A DNA stretch of 5,147 nt from Dethiosulfovibrio sp. (GTDB lineage Bacteria; Synergistota; Synergistia; Synergistales; Dethiosulfovibrionaceae): NCBI GenBank assembly GCA_028709985.1, contig JAQUTB010000157.1, positions 1 to 5,147 on the forward strand, read 5' to 3'. The stretch's first letter is position 1. Each line of letters begins with the position of its first letter. Below, piece after piece: positions 1 through 5,147 of this stretch. Made by a program: the position numbers and the translations under genes. The notes under the pieces are model-generated. The model worked only from the letters and a program-made list of their open reading frames with translations. It did no database searches and was not told where the DNA came from.

Positions 1-637
1 TCTTGGACTCCATGGCCCGAATGTCCTCCTCTCTGGCCCCCTTTTTTGCCTTTTGAAGCTCCTGCTGAGCCGCCATGAGGGACGAAGAAGCCACGTCCTT
101 GGCGGTCCTGTAGCGGTCGAACTCGGACTGAGAGATGGCCTTGGCCTCGTAGAGCCGCTTAAACCGGCTGAACTGTGCCTCCGCCTCCTCCGCCCTGGCC
201 CTGGCTGAGGCCACCTGGGCTTCCAACGATCGGACGTCCTCGGGCCTGGCACCTCTGCTCATGGCATCAAGGGTAGCCCTGGCCTGGGAGAGAGACCCTC
301 TGACCCCGTCCAAGGCGAGCTGAAAGTCCCGTGGATCTATCTTGGCCAAAACGTCCCCTGCCTTGACCTGCTCTCCCTCCTTGGCCGAGAGCTCTATAAG
401 CGGACCGGACACCCTAAAGGCCAGGTCAACCCTCCGAGATGCCTGAACCCTTCCGGGCATAGTCCTTATCCATGCCCCGTCTATTGGGCTAAGCACCATG
501 GACTTGACCGGACGGACTGTTATAGGCTCCCTTACGTCCCCCTGAGAGGAGAAGAACCTCGGACCAAACAGGACTCCTGCCAAGAGGATCGCCAGAGCTC
601 CTGGAAAAAGCCACCGCAACGTCTTTCCCATGTTCAT
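1..637 (-). CDS. HlyD/MFP-family periplasmic adaptor subunit of an efflux pump, N-terminal part (C-terminus beyond window)
   Basis: The reverse strand is open from an ATG at 637 to the left edge, giving 212 residues without a stop. Residues 7-25 form a hydrophobic N-terminal membrane anchor or uncleaved signal. Residues 76-102 match the first half of the biotinyl-lipoyl-like domain of membrane fusion proteins (VSGPLIELSAKEGEQVKAGD, then VLAKIDPRD). Residues 129-212 are Ala/Glu/Arg-rich with heptad character, the alpha-helical hairpin of adaptors, including the RLYEAKAISQSEFDRY turn typical of the family. Such adaptors link an inner-membrane RND or ABC pump to an outer-membrane channel, which would imply a diderm host. 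The start at 637 is chosen because GGTGGTGT (649 to 642) sits just upstream; ATG 631 is an alternative. The pump partner and outer-membrane factor would lie to the left and cannot be seen, so RND versus ABC type is undecided. Confidence 0.9.
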   Translation of the reverse strand, partial: MNMGKTLRWLFPGALAILLAGVLFGPRFFSSQGDVREPITVRPVKSMVLSPIDGAWIRTMPGRVQASRRVDLAFRVSGPLIELSAKEGEQVKAGDVLAKIDPRDFQLALDGVRGSLSQARATLDAMSRGARPEDVRSLEAQVASARARAEEAEAQFSRFKRLYEAKAISQSEFDRYRTAKDVASSSLMAAQQELQKAKKGAREEDIRAMESK

Positions 638-667
638 AGTTACACCACCATCTTTTAGATTCATAGG

Positions 668-677
668 GTATCTATAC
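668..677. promoter_or_regulatory. Short palindrome at the predicted transcription start of the adaptor gene (possible operator)
   Basis: GTAT-CT-ATAC is a 4+4 inverted repeat with a 2-bp centre. It lies where transcription from the leftward consensus promoter would begin (about 675-677). A repressor bound here would block that promoter. The arms are short enough to occur by chance, so this is a weak call. Confidence 0.2.
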
Positions 678-682
678 GGCGA

Positions 683-711
683 ATTATAGGAAGACAGAGG
701 GGGTATGTCAA
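683..711 (-). promoter_or_regulatory. Exact-consensus sigma-70 promoter of the adaptor gene
   Basis: Read on the minus strand, TTGACA (711 to 706) is followed by a 17-bp spacer and TATAAT (688 to 683), so both hexamers match the sigma-70 consensus at the ideal spacing. The predicted start is around 675-677, giving a leader of about 38-40 nt before the ATG at 637. The stretch between the -10 and the start (TCGCCG) is GC-rich, a feature seen at promoters sensitive to the stringent response. Activity is inferred from sequence only. Confidence 0.8.
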
Positions 712-718
712 CGGAAAG

Positions 719-727
719 TGCTACAAT
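719..727 (+). promoter_or_regulatory. Candidate extended -10 promoter for the SSS-MFS operon
   Basis: TGCTACAAT contains the extended TG-N motif and a 5/6 match to TATAAT. The expected -35 position (about 699-704) is G-rich and does not resemble TTGACA, so the promoter would depend on the extended -10 or an activator. The predicted start is near 733-734, about 24 nt before the TTG start codon. Its upstream part overlaps the -35 region of the leftward promoter, so the two promoters probably compete for polymerase. Confidence 0.45.
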
Positions 728-743
728 CTACGGATTCACAGCT

Positions 744-750
744 AGGAGGG
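744..750 (+). promoter_or_regulatory. Strong ribosome binding site that fixes the TTG start at 758
   Basis: AGGAGGG lies 7 nt before the TTG at 758. An in-frame TAG at 743-745 rules out a longer protein. The next candidate starts, GTG 767 and ATG 782, are too far from it, so TTG 758 is the best supported start. Confidence 0.85.
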
Positions 751-757
751 AACTGCT

Positions 758-2101
758 TTGTTTTTTGTGGGATTAGGGGCCATGGTGGGCCTTTTCGTGC
801 TTTTAGGTTTCAGATCCGCCCGATCGGTGGGCTCTTCGTCGGATTATTCCGTGGCTGGAAGGTCCGCAGGAGCAACCGGTGTGAGCGGGATAATAATGGG
901 GGCCATAGTGGGAGGGGCATCGACCATAGGAACTGTGCAGATGGCCTACGTGTCAGGACTGTCGGCCTGGTGGTTCACATTAGGAGCCGCTCTTGGGTGT
1001 CTCGTGTTGGGGATATGGTTCGCCGGTCCTCTGAGGAGATCCGGCCTAGTAACAGTGCCGGAGTTTCTCTCCAAAAACTACGGCGGAGCCATGAGCGGAC
1101 TTTCGATGGTCTCGGCCTCTACCGGGACTTTTCTGTCGGTGGTGGCCCAGTTTTTGGCTGGGGCCGCCCTTTTTCGGACGGTCCTGCCCATCTCTCCGGA
1201 GATCTCGGCATTGCTCCTTGGCTCTTTGATATTGGCATTCACCTATTCAGGGGGGCTCAAGAGCTACAGCTCCATCGGCAAGGCAAAGATGGTGGCCCTG
1301 TACGGCACTATGGCCCTCTGTGCCGCCATGGCCTGGTCCACTGCCTCGCCTGTGGAACTCTTCAGAGCGCTCCCTGTCGATCCCTGGTTTAATCCGTTCG
1401 GGGGAAGCTTGGTCACCGACGGGAACGCCCTACTATCCATGGTGGCAGGGGTATTCTGCACCCAGATATACGTCCAGGGGGTCTTCGCTGCCTCCGACGA
1501 GAGGACCGCGGTCAGAGGAGCCATCCTCTCGGCCATACTGATCCCACCGGTTGGATTAATGGGTGTTCTCATAGGTCTGGCTATGAGGGCCTCCGGGGTA
1601 TCAGTTGACCCGGCCTCAGCCCTGCCCCACTTCATAATGTCGAACTTCAACCCGGTCCTATCGGGGGCAATGTGGGGAACTATGCTGATAACCCTCATAG
1701 GGGCCGGAGCTGGACTCTCCTTCGGGATAGCGACAAATCTGGTCAGGGACGGTCTGATCCCGCTCATGAAAGGAGATCGCGAGAGGGATCTGACCATGAG
1801 TCGGTGGGCCGTGGCACTGGTGGTGGCCTCAGCGGGAATCATGGCCTGTGCGGTCCAGGGATCCCAAATTCTCCACTGGAGCTATCTGAGCATGGGCCTC
1901 AGAGGGGCAGGGACCTTTATTCCTCTTGTGGTCGCGGTGATATGGCCCGAACGGCTGTCGCCTCGGTGGGCCCTCGCGGCAAACGGGGCGGGACTGGCTG
2001 CCATGGCGGCATCGGGCTCATTTCACGTATGGCTGCCTCCCATGGCGTCGGGCATAGCCGCCAGCGCCACGATAACGATGCTTGGAATGATCAGAAGATG
2101 A
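758..2101 (+). CDS. Sodium:solute symporter (SSS) family transporter, substrate unknown
   Basis: This 447-residue, almost wholly hydrophobic protein has roughly 13 likely membrane segments and sits in the inner membrane. Family marks are the short first helix followed by SSSDYSVAGRS (26-36), the glycine-rich broken helix GAIVGGASTIGTVQMAYVSG (48-67), and VTVPEFLSKNYGG (98-110). A helix at 309-331 ends in NLVRDGLIPL, equivalent to the helix of SSS proteins that carries the sodium-site Ser-Thr. Here the two positions aligning by eye with that Ser-Thr are G315 and A316, so cation coupling is uncertain. The protein is somewhat shorter than typical 480-500 residue members, mainly because of a short C-terminal end. 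It starts at TTG 758 and overlaps the MFS gene by ATGA, so the two are co-transcribed and probably translationally coupled. No soluble domain or neighbouring enzyme reveals the substrate. Confidence 0.9.
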   Translation: MFFVGLGAMVGLFVLLGFRSARSVGSSSDYSVAGRSAGATGVSGIIMGAIVGGASTIGTVQMAYVSGLSAWWFTLGAALGCLVLGIWFAGPLRRSGLVTVPEFLSKNYGGAMSGLSMVSASTGTFLSVVAQFLAGAALFRTVLPISPEISALLLGSLILAFTYSGGLKSYSSIGKAKMVALYGTMALCAAMAWSTASPVELFRALPVDPWFNPFGGSLVTDGNALLSMVAGVFCTQIYVQGVFAASDERTAVRGAILSAILIPPVGLMGVLIGLAMRASGVSVDPASALPHFIMSNFNPVLSGAMWGTMLITLIGAGAGLSFGIATNLVRDGLIPLMKGDRERDLTMSRWAVALVVASAGIMACAVQGSQILHWSYLSMGLRGAGTFIPLVVAVIWPERLSPRWALAANGAGLAAMAASGSFHVWLPPMASGIAASATITMLGMIRR

Positions 2102-3255
2102 AGAGGCTTTTCTGGAGATGCTTTACCGGAGCATACCTGATACAGGCCATGTTGGCTGTGGGATTTTTGTTCCCCATAATCCTCGCCGCCAGGGGCTATT
2201 CCATAGGGGCCATAGGCTGGTCCATGTCCGCCCTGAACTTGGCAGCCATTCTCTCTCGCCCTATCGGAGGATGGGCCACGGAGAGGTGGGGATTCAGTGG
2301 AGCCCTGTTGCTGGCGGGAGTCCTGTCCGTCGTCTCAACTGGGTTCATCTGGGCCGTACCGGGACTGCCCGGGATGATATCCTTCCGTGTTGGGCTGGGG
2401 ATGGTCGGAGGTATCTCCATGGTGGCCATCTCCACTTTTCAGGGATTGGTCATCCCGGAGAGCCAAAGGGGGCCCCTTTTCGCCATACTGGGCATAGCCT
2501 ATGTCCTGCCGCAGATAACGGTGGTTCCCTTAGGGGAATGGCTTTTGAATCGCGATCTGGGAATAGCCTACCTGCTACTTCCCGCCATACTGACTGTGAC
2601 AGCGACTTTGGCGGGAAGGGGACTGCCGTCGCCGGAGTCTCTGAGGCAGGACCAGGATAGGGATGACTGGGGAGGTTGGGGCGACTGTATTAAGACCTCG
2701 GGGATATGGGCGATGATCCTCACGCTGGCGTCCTTCTCGATTCTAAACTCGACGACATTGCAGTTTTTGTCCCTGCCTGTGAGGGAGAAAGGGCTCCCCG
2801 CAAGCCTTTTTTATACCGTTAACGCCGTGACCTGTATTGTCCTACGGGTGTTTGGAGGCCAATTTATAAAGAACATCCCAAGGTATCTACTGGGATGCGT
2901 ATCCATAATGATCATGGCAGTGGCCCTGACCGGGGCGCTTGAGGCCAATACATCCCTTACTTTAACGCTATCCGCTGTGGGGTACGGATGCGGGATGGGG
3001 TTCGGCTTCCCCGTGATGTTGGCCCTAATACCGGACGTGTTCCCCCCCAGGCTGATGCCAAAGGGATCCTCCATAGGCATGTTGTCAATGGACCTAGGGT
3101 TTGCCCTGTCGCCTCTCATAATAGGGGCCCTGTCGGTGTATCTAGGGACGCCGGGAGCCATGAGGGCTATAGCCTGGGGGCAGCTCGTCATAGCCCCAAC
3201 AGCCCTAATATTATGGAAAATATCCATAAAAAAATCCAAATCACCTGTCATATAG
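2098..3255 (+). CDS. MFS transporter, substrate unknown
   Basis: This 385-residue major facilitator superfamily protein has about 11-12 likely membrane helices in two halves, joined by a hydrophilic loop around residues 175-195 (SPESLRQDQDRDDWGGWGD). The loop between helices 2 and 3 carries a motif A-like signature, SRPIGGWATERWG (53-65), with E62 and R63 in the expected charged positions. A degenerate copy, LRVFGGQFIKNIPR (249-262), occurs at the matching place in the second half. The start ATG 2098 overlaps the stop of the preceding symporter (ATGA) and is preceded by GGAATGATC at 2084-2092. The frame stays open further upstream, but that part lies inside the symporter gene and does not look like protein. 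The C-terminal tail is basic (KISIKKSKSPVI). The family exports drugs or imports small solutes by ion coupling; direction and substrate cannot be read here. Confidence 0.9.
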   Translation: MKRLFWRCFTGAYLIQAMLAVGFLFPIILAARGYSIGAIGWSMSALNLAAILSRPIGGWATERWGFSGALLLAGVLSVVSTGFIWAVPGLPGMISFRVGLGMVGGISMVAISTFQGLVIPESQRGPLFAILGIAYVLPQITVVPLGEWLLNRDLGIAYLLLPAILTVTATLAGRGLPSPESLRQDQDRDDWGGWGDCIKTSGIWAMILTLASFSILNSTTLQFLSLPVREKGLPASLFYTVNAVTCIVLRVFGGQFIKNIPRYLLGCVSIMIMAVALTGALEANTSLTLTLSAVGYGCGMGFGFPVMLALIPDVFPPRLMPKGSSIGMLSMDLGFALSPLIIGALSVYLGTPGAMRAIAWGQLVIAPTALILWKISIKKSKSPVI

Positions 3256-3308
3256 TGAAAAAAGTTTGCTTTAGATCTCTTCAGTGAATCGGGGTTCCCT
3301 AAAGATCG

Positions 3309-3351
3309 CCTCCGTGATATAGTGCATACTATTCTATATCATATTCGGAGG
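3309..3351 (+). promoter_or_regulatory. Interrupted 14-bp dyad covering the ribosome binding site of the DUF3311 gene
   Basis: CCTCCG (3309-3314) plus TGATATAG (3315-3322) is complementary to CTATATCA (3334-3341) plus CGGAGG (3346-3351). All 14 pairs are Watson-Crick, with an 11-nt loop (3323-3333) and one 4-nt bulge, TATT (3342-3345). In RNA this hairpin would bury the GGAGG Shine-Dalgarno of the next gene. In DNA the inner 8-bp arms could be an operator, since they overlap a candidate -10 element. The two readings make different predictions about where transcription starts. Confidence 0.6.
3315..3323 (+). promoter_or_regulatory. Candidate extended -10 promoter for the DUF3311-SSS-M20 operon
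   Basis: TGATATAGT has the TG-N extension and a 5/6 match to TATAAT. The hexamer 17 bp upstream (TTCCCT, 3295-3300) matches TTGACA only at three positions. The predicted start is about 3330, inside the loop of the surrounding dyad. RNA made from this promoter would therefore lack the left arm and leave the ribosome binding site free. Confidence 0.4.
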
Positions 3352-3353
3352 TG
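3347..3353 (+). promoter_or_regulatory. Strong ribosome binding site that fixes the GTG start at 3359
   Basis: GGAGGTG lies 5 nt before the GTG at 3359 and is a near-perfect anti-Shine-Dalgarno match. Its GGAGG is also the right arm of the dyad at 3309-3351. Confidence 0.85.
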
Positions 3354-3358
3354 TTATT

Positions 3359-3577
3359 GTGGGTCTTTCAAGAGGGGAGCGTAAGGTGCTTTGGTGCTTT
3401 GCGCTGATAGTGGCGGGCTATATGCCCCCTGTGTTGAACCTGGCAAACCGGGTGAGTCCGGTTATTTTAGGGGTTCCGTTCATCCTATTCTGGTCCGGCC
3501 TGATGGTCCCTATCACCACCTGCCTGATGACCTATGCCTACATCGTCAGGGAAAAAGAGGACGGTGAGAACAGATGA
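3359..3577 (+). CDS. DUF3311-family small membrane protein, likely partner of the downstream symporter
   Basis: This 72-residue protein has two predicted membrane helices (about 10-29 and 35-62), a basic N-terminus (SRGERK) and a charged C-terminal tail (VREKEDGENR). The pattern MPPVLNLANRVSPVILGVPF followed by ILFW (22-45), with an Asn-Arg and then Pro-x-x-x-Gly-x-Pro-Phe, is that of the DUF3311 family. These short proteins are commonly encoded directly before SSS symporters, as with B. subtilis yhjC next to yhjB, and are thought to be a small accessory subunit; their biochemical role is not established. The gene starts with GTG after a strong ribosome binding site and its stop overlaps the symporter start (ATGA, 3574-3577), supporting equal, coupled translation. 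The family call rests on size, motif and position together. Confidence 0.85.
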   Translation: MGLSRGERKVLWCFALIVAGYMPPVLNLANRVSPVILGVPFILFWSGLMVPITTCLMTYAYIVREKEDGENR

Positions 3578-5043
3578 CCATCTCCATAGCCATAATCTTC
3601 GGGTGGCTCATAGTCACGACGATAGTGGGAGTGCTGGCGGGGCGAAACCAGGCCTTCAGCATGGAGAACTATTTCGTTGGAGGTCGTTCGTTCGGGACGT
3701 TCCTTTTCTACACCACCGCGGCGGCTGAAATATACAGCGCCTTCGCCTTTTTAGGTCTGGCGGGATGGGCCTATTCCAAGGGAATGAGCATCGTCTACGC
3801 CATGGCCTACGGATCCATCGCATATGGGCTTTATTTCTTCATAGGGCCCAGGATAAACAGGCTGGGCTCCAGGCTAAAGTACATAAGCCAGCCCGACTTT
3901 ATAGCGGACAGATACGAGAGCCGTTGGCTGGGAGTCTTCGTGGCCTTCATAGGGGTTATCTTCTCCATTCCCTACCTCCAGCTTCAGATAATGGGGGCTG
4001 GGATGATAGTTCAACTGGCGTCAGGAGGAGCTATCTCCTGGCAGATTGCTGTAATCATAAGCTTCATCGCTGCGGTGATATTCGTCTACGTCTCGGGGCT
4101 CAGGGGGATCGGCTGGACCAACTTCCTTCAGGCAATAATAATGCTCTTTGGTATGGTCTCCATAGGGTTCATCTTCCCCAACAAGTTCTTCGGTGGAACG
4201 GCGAAGGTGTGGGAGATCCTTCAGGAGATCAAGCCCAACCACCTAACCCTGCCGGACAGCGCAGGACTGGGGATATTCTGGGTCGCATCGGTGTCCCTCA
4301 TCTGTGGCCTCGGCTTCTGGATGTGGCCCCACATCTTCACCGCGACCTACGCGGCTAAGAGCGAGAAGGTGGTCCGCAGGAACGCAACGATACTGCCTCT
4401 TTACTCCCTCACCATGATCCCCATAATGGTCGTGGGCTTTACCTGTGCGGCCAAGGCCGGAGTCGATCCTTCTTTTGCCGGAACGATAACCAAGCCGGAC
4501 CACGCCATGCTTATAGCCTTGGTCAACAACTTTCCCCCGCTTCTGGCAGGGTTTATAGGGGCAGGAGGTCTGGCAGCGTCCATATCGACGTCGTCGGGGC
4601 TCATCCTAACGTCCTCCAACCTGATGGCCAGAAACGTGATCCAGAAGGGTTTCATGCCGGAGATGGAGGATATGGCGGTGGCAAAGCTAGGAAGGGCACT
4701 GGTGCCGGTCCTGACGGTGCTCGCGGTGCTTTTGGCGATCTTCGCACCGTCAATGCTGGTGTCGCTTCTTCTGGTGGGATACTCGGGGGTCACCCAGTTC
4801 TTCCCTGCGGTTTTTCTCGGCCTCTTCTCCAAATGGCCCACGAAGGCGGGAATAGTGACAGGACTTCTGGCTGGACTCGCCACGGTGGTGGCCATAAAGT
4901 TCATGGGAGTCCCATCTCCCATGGGGCTTCACGAGGGATTTGTGGGACTCATAGTCAACTTCGCCGTGGTGATGGTGGTAAGCTCCTTCACGCCAAAGAT
5001 ATCACCCTCCACCATCGACAGGTTTGAGTCCACTTTAAGATAG
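3574..5043 (+). CDS. Sodium:solute symporter (SSS) family transporter paired with DUF3311
   Basis: This 489-residue inner-membrane protein has about 13 likely helices, the usual SSS length and topology. Visible family marks are MENYFVGGRSFG (30-41), the broken first core helix AAAEIYSAFAFLGLAGWAYS (49-68), SQPDFIADRYES (105-116), and AASISTSSGLILTSSNLMARN (334-354). S338 and T339 in the last motif occupy the usual sodium-site position, so sodium or proton coupling is likely to be intact. Overlap with the DUF3311 gene and the 11-nt gap to an M20 amidohydrolase suggest import of an amino-acid derivative or short peptide for hydrolysis in the cytoplasm. That substrate is inferred from neighbours; related SSS proteins carry sugars, carboxylates, pantothenate or proline. 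The start ATG 3574 is preceded by GGTGAGA at 3563-3569 and by GAGG at 3557-3560. Confidence 0.92.
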   Translation: MTISIAIIFGWLIVTTIVGVLAGRNQAFSMENYFVGGRSFGTFLFYTTAAAEIYSAFAFLGLAGWAYSKGMSIVYAMAYGSIAYGLYFFIGPRINRLGSRLKYISQPDFIADRYESRWLGVFVAFIGVIFSIPYLQLQIMGAGMIVQLASGGAISWQIAVIISFIAAVIFVYVSGLRGIGWTNFLQAIIMLFGMVSIGFIFPNKFFGGTAKVWEILQEIKPNHLTLPDSAGLGIFWVASVSLICGLGFWMWPHIFTATYAAKSEKVVRRNATILPLYSLTMIPIMVVGFTCAAKAGVDPSFAGTITKPDHAMLIALVNNFPPLLAGFIGAGGLAASISTSSGLILTSSNLMARNVIQKGFMPEMEDMAVAKLGRALVPVLTVLAVLLAIFAPSMLVSLLLVGYSGVTQFFPAVFLGLFSKWPTKAGIVTGLLAGLATVVAIKFMGVPSPMGLHEGFVGLIVNFAVVMVVSSFTPKISPSTIDRFESTLR

Positions 5044-5047
5044 GAGG
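5042..5047 (+). promoter_or_regulatory. Ribosome binding site overlapping the symporter stop codon
   Basis: AGGAGG lies 7 nt before the ATG at 5055 and shares two bases with the TAG stop (5041-5043) of the symporter. This tight packing supports one operon for the symporter and the amidohydrolase. Confidence 0.85.
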
Positions 5048-5054
5048 CGCTTTT

Positions 5055-5147
5055 ATGCTCGTACAGATAAGGGAAAAGGCAAGGGAGATAAGGGAAGAGA
5101 TAGCCCAGTGGAGGCACCACTTTCACAGACATCCCGAACTATCTCAC
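5055..5147 (+). CDS. M20-family amidohydrolase/peptidase, N-terminal fragment (continues beyond window)
   Basis: Thirty-one residues are visible before the right edge. After a charged N-terminal helix (VQIREKAREIREEIAQ, 3-18) comes WRHHFHRHPELSH (19-31). This is the N-terminal signature of M20 amidohydrolases such as hippurate hydrolase, N-acyl-amino acid amidohydrolase and indole-acetyl-amino acid hydrolase, whose usual form is W-R-x-x-F/L-H-x-x-P-E-L-S. These cytoplasmic metalloenzymes cleave an acyl or peptidyl amide bond to release an amino acid. The metal ligands and dimerisation domain lie outside the window, so activity and exact substrate cannot be judged. There is no signal peptide. 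The gene follows the symporter by 11 nt with its own AGGAGG, so it is very probably co-transcribed. Confidence 0.88.
   Translation, partial: MLVQIREKAREIREEIAQWRHHFHRHPELSH

Noticed and set aside
718..1392. 224-residue open frame on the plus strand overlapping the first symporter
   Set aside because: It lies in another frame of a convincing SSS gene, has a Gly/Arg-rich composition without domain character, and starts inside the promoter region with no ribosome binding site.
1264..1842. 192-residue antisense open frame opposite the first symporter
   Set aside because: It is the mirror of a real coding region, rich in Pro/Ser/Arg/Met as expected from antisense of membrane-protein codons, and shows no recognisable family.
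1672..2097. 142-residue upstream extension of the MFS frame
   Set aside because: The extra sequence is inside the symporter gene, is hydrophilic and low in complexity, and the MFS first helix starts properly after ATG 2098, which overlaps the symporter stop.
3211..3236. 7-bp perfect hairpin TTATGGA-AAATA-TCCATAA at the end of the MFS gene as a terminator
   Set aside because: It is followed by a run of A rather than T on the plus strand, lies inside the coding sequence before the stop, and is AT-rich, so it does not fit a Rho-independent terminator in either direction.
3256..3308. Rho-independent terminator after the MFS gene
   Set aside because: Only weak pairings are present (GATCT with AGATC, GGG with CCC) and no T-run follows, so I do not call a terminator; read-through into the next cassette is possible.
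3290..3314. Alternative pairing CGGGG (3290-3294) with CTCCG (3310-3314) as a riboswitch-like antisequester
   Set aside because: It is only five pairs with one wobble, far weaker than the 14-bp hairpin it would have to compete with, and no aptamer-like structure is visible upstream.
4401..4922. 173-residue antisense open frame opposite the second symporter
   Set aside because: It is a shadow of the SSS gene, with no ribosome binding site logic and no domain pattern.

Overview
This window is a transporter-rich piece of a bacterial chromosome, with five genes on the plus strand and one diverging gene cut by the left edge. Codon use is distinctive: it is GC-leaning overall, yet ATA (Ile), AGG (Arg) and GGA/GGG (Gly) are used very often, and two of the three starts preceded by a strong ribosome binding site are TTG and GTG. 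Together with the gene content (SSS symporters, a DUF3311 partner and an M20 amidohydrolase), this suggests an anaerobic amino-acid or peptide fermenter such as a member of Synergistota (Dethiosulfovibrio-like). That assignment is an inference from codon style and gene content, not from a marker gene.

Layout. Positions 1-637 (minus strand) hold the N-terminal 212 residues of an HlyD/MFP-type periplasmic adaptor of an efflux pump. Positions 638-757 are a compact divergent promoter region. It has an exact sigma-70 consensus promoter (TTGACA, 17 bp, TATAAT) firing leftward into the adaptor gene and an extended -10 element firing rightward. Positions 758-2101 encode a shortish sodium:solute symporter (SSS) family protein with a TTG start. 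It overlaps by ATGA with an MFS transporter at 2098-3255. Positions 3256-3358 are a second regulatory gap with no clear terminator. It contains a 14-bp interrupted dyad that exactly covers the Shine-Dalgarno of the next gene and also overlaps a candidate extended -10 promoter. Positions 3359-3577 encode a small DUF3311 membrane protein, overlapping by ATGA with a second, larger SSS symporter at 3574-5043. From 5055 to the right edge lies the N-terminus of an M20-family amidohydrolase.

How they may work together. The right-hand cassette (DUF3311, SSS symporter, M20 amidohydrolase) reads as an uptake-and-hydrolysis unit: a two-subunit cation-coupled importer followed by a cytoplasmic enzyme that would release an amino acid from an N-acyl or peptide substrate. 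The left-hand pair (SSS plus MFS) is translationally coupled but its substrate cannot be read from the sequence. The adaptor gene is probably the first gene of a separate efflux operon that continues beyond the left edge.

I see no tRNA, rRNA, CRISPR array, insertion sequence or phage signature. Most of the window is ordinary transporter coding sequence. The points worth a second look are the dyad at 3309-3351, the altered sodium-site residues in the first symporter, and the divergent promoter block.
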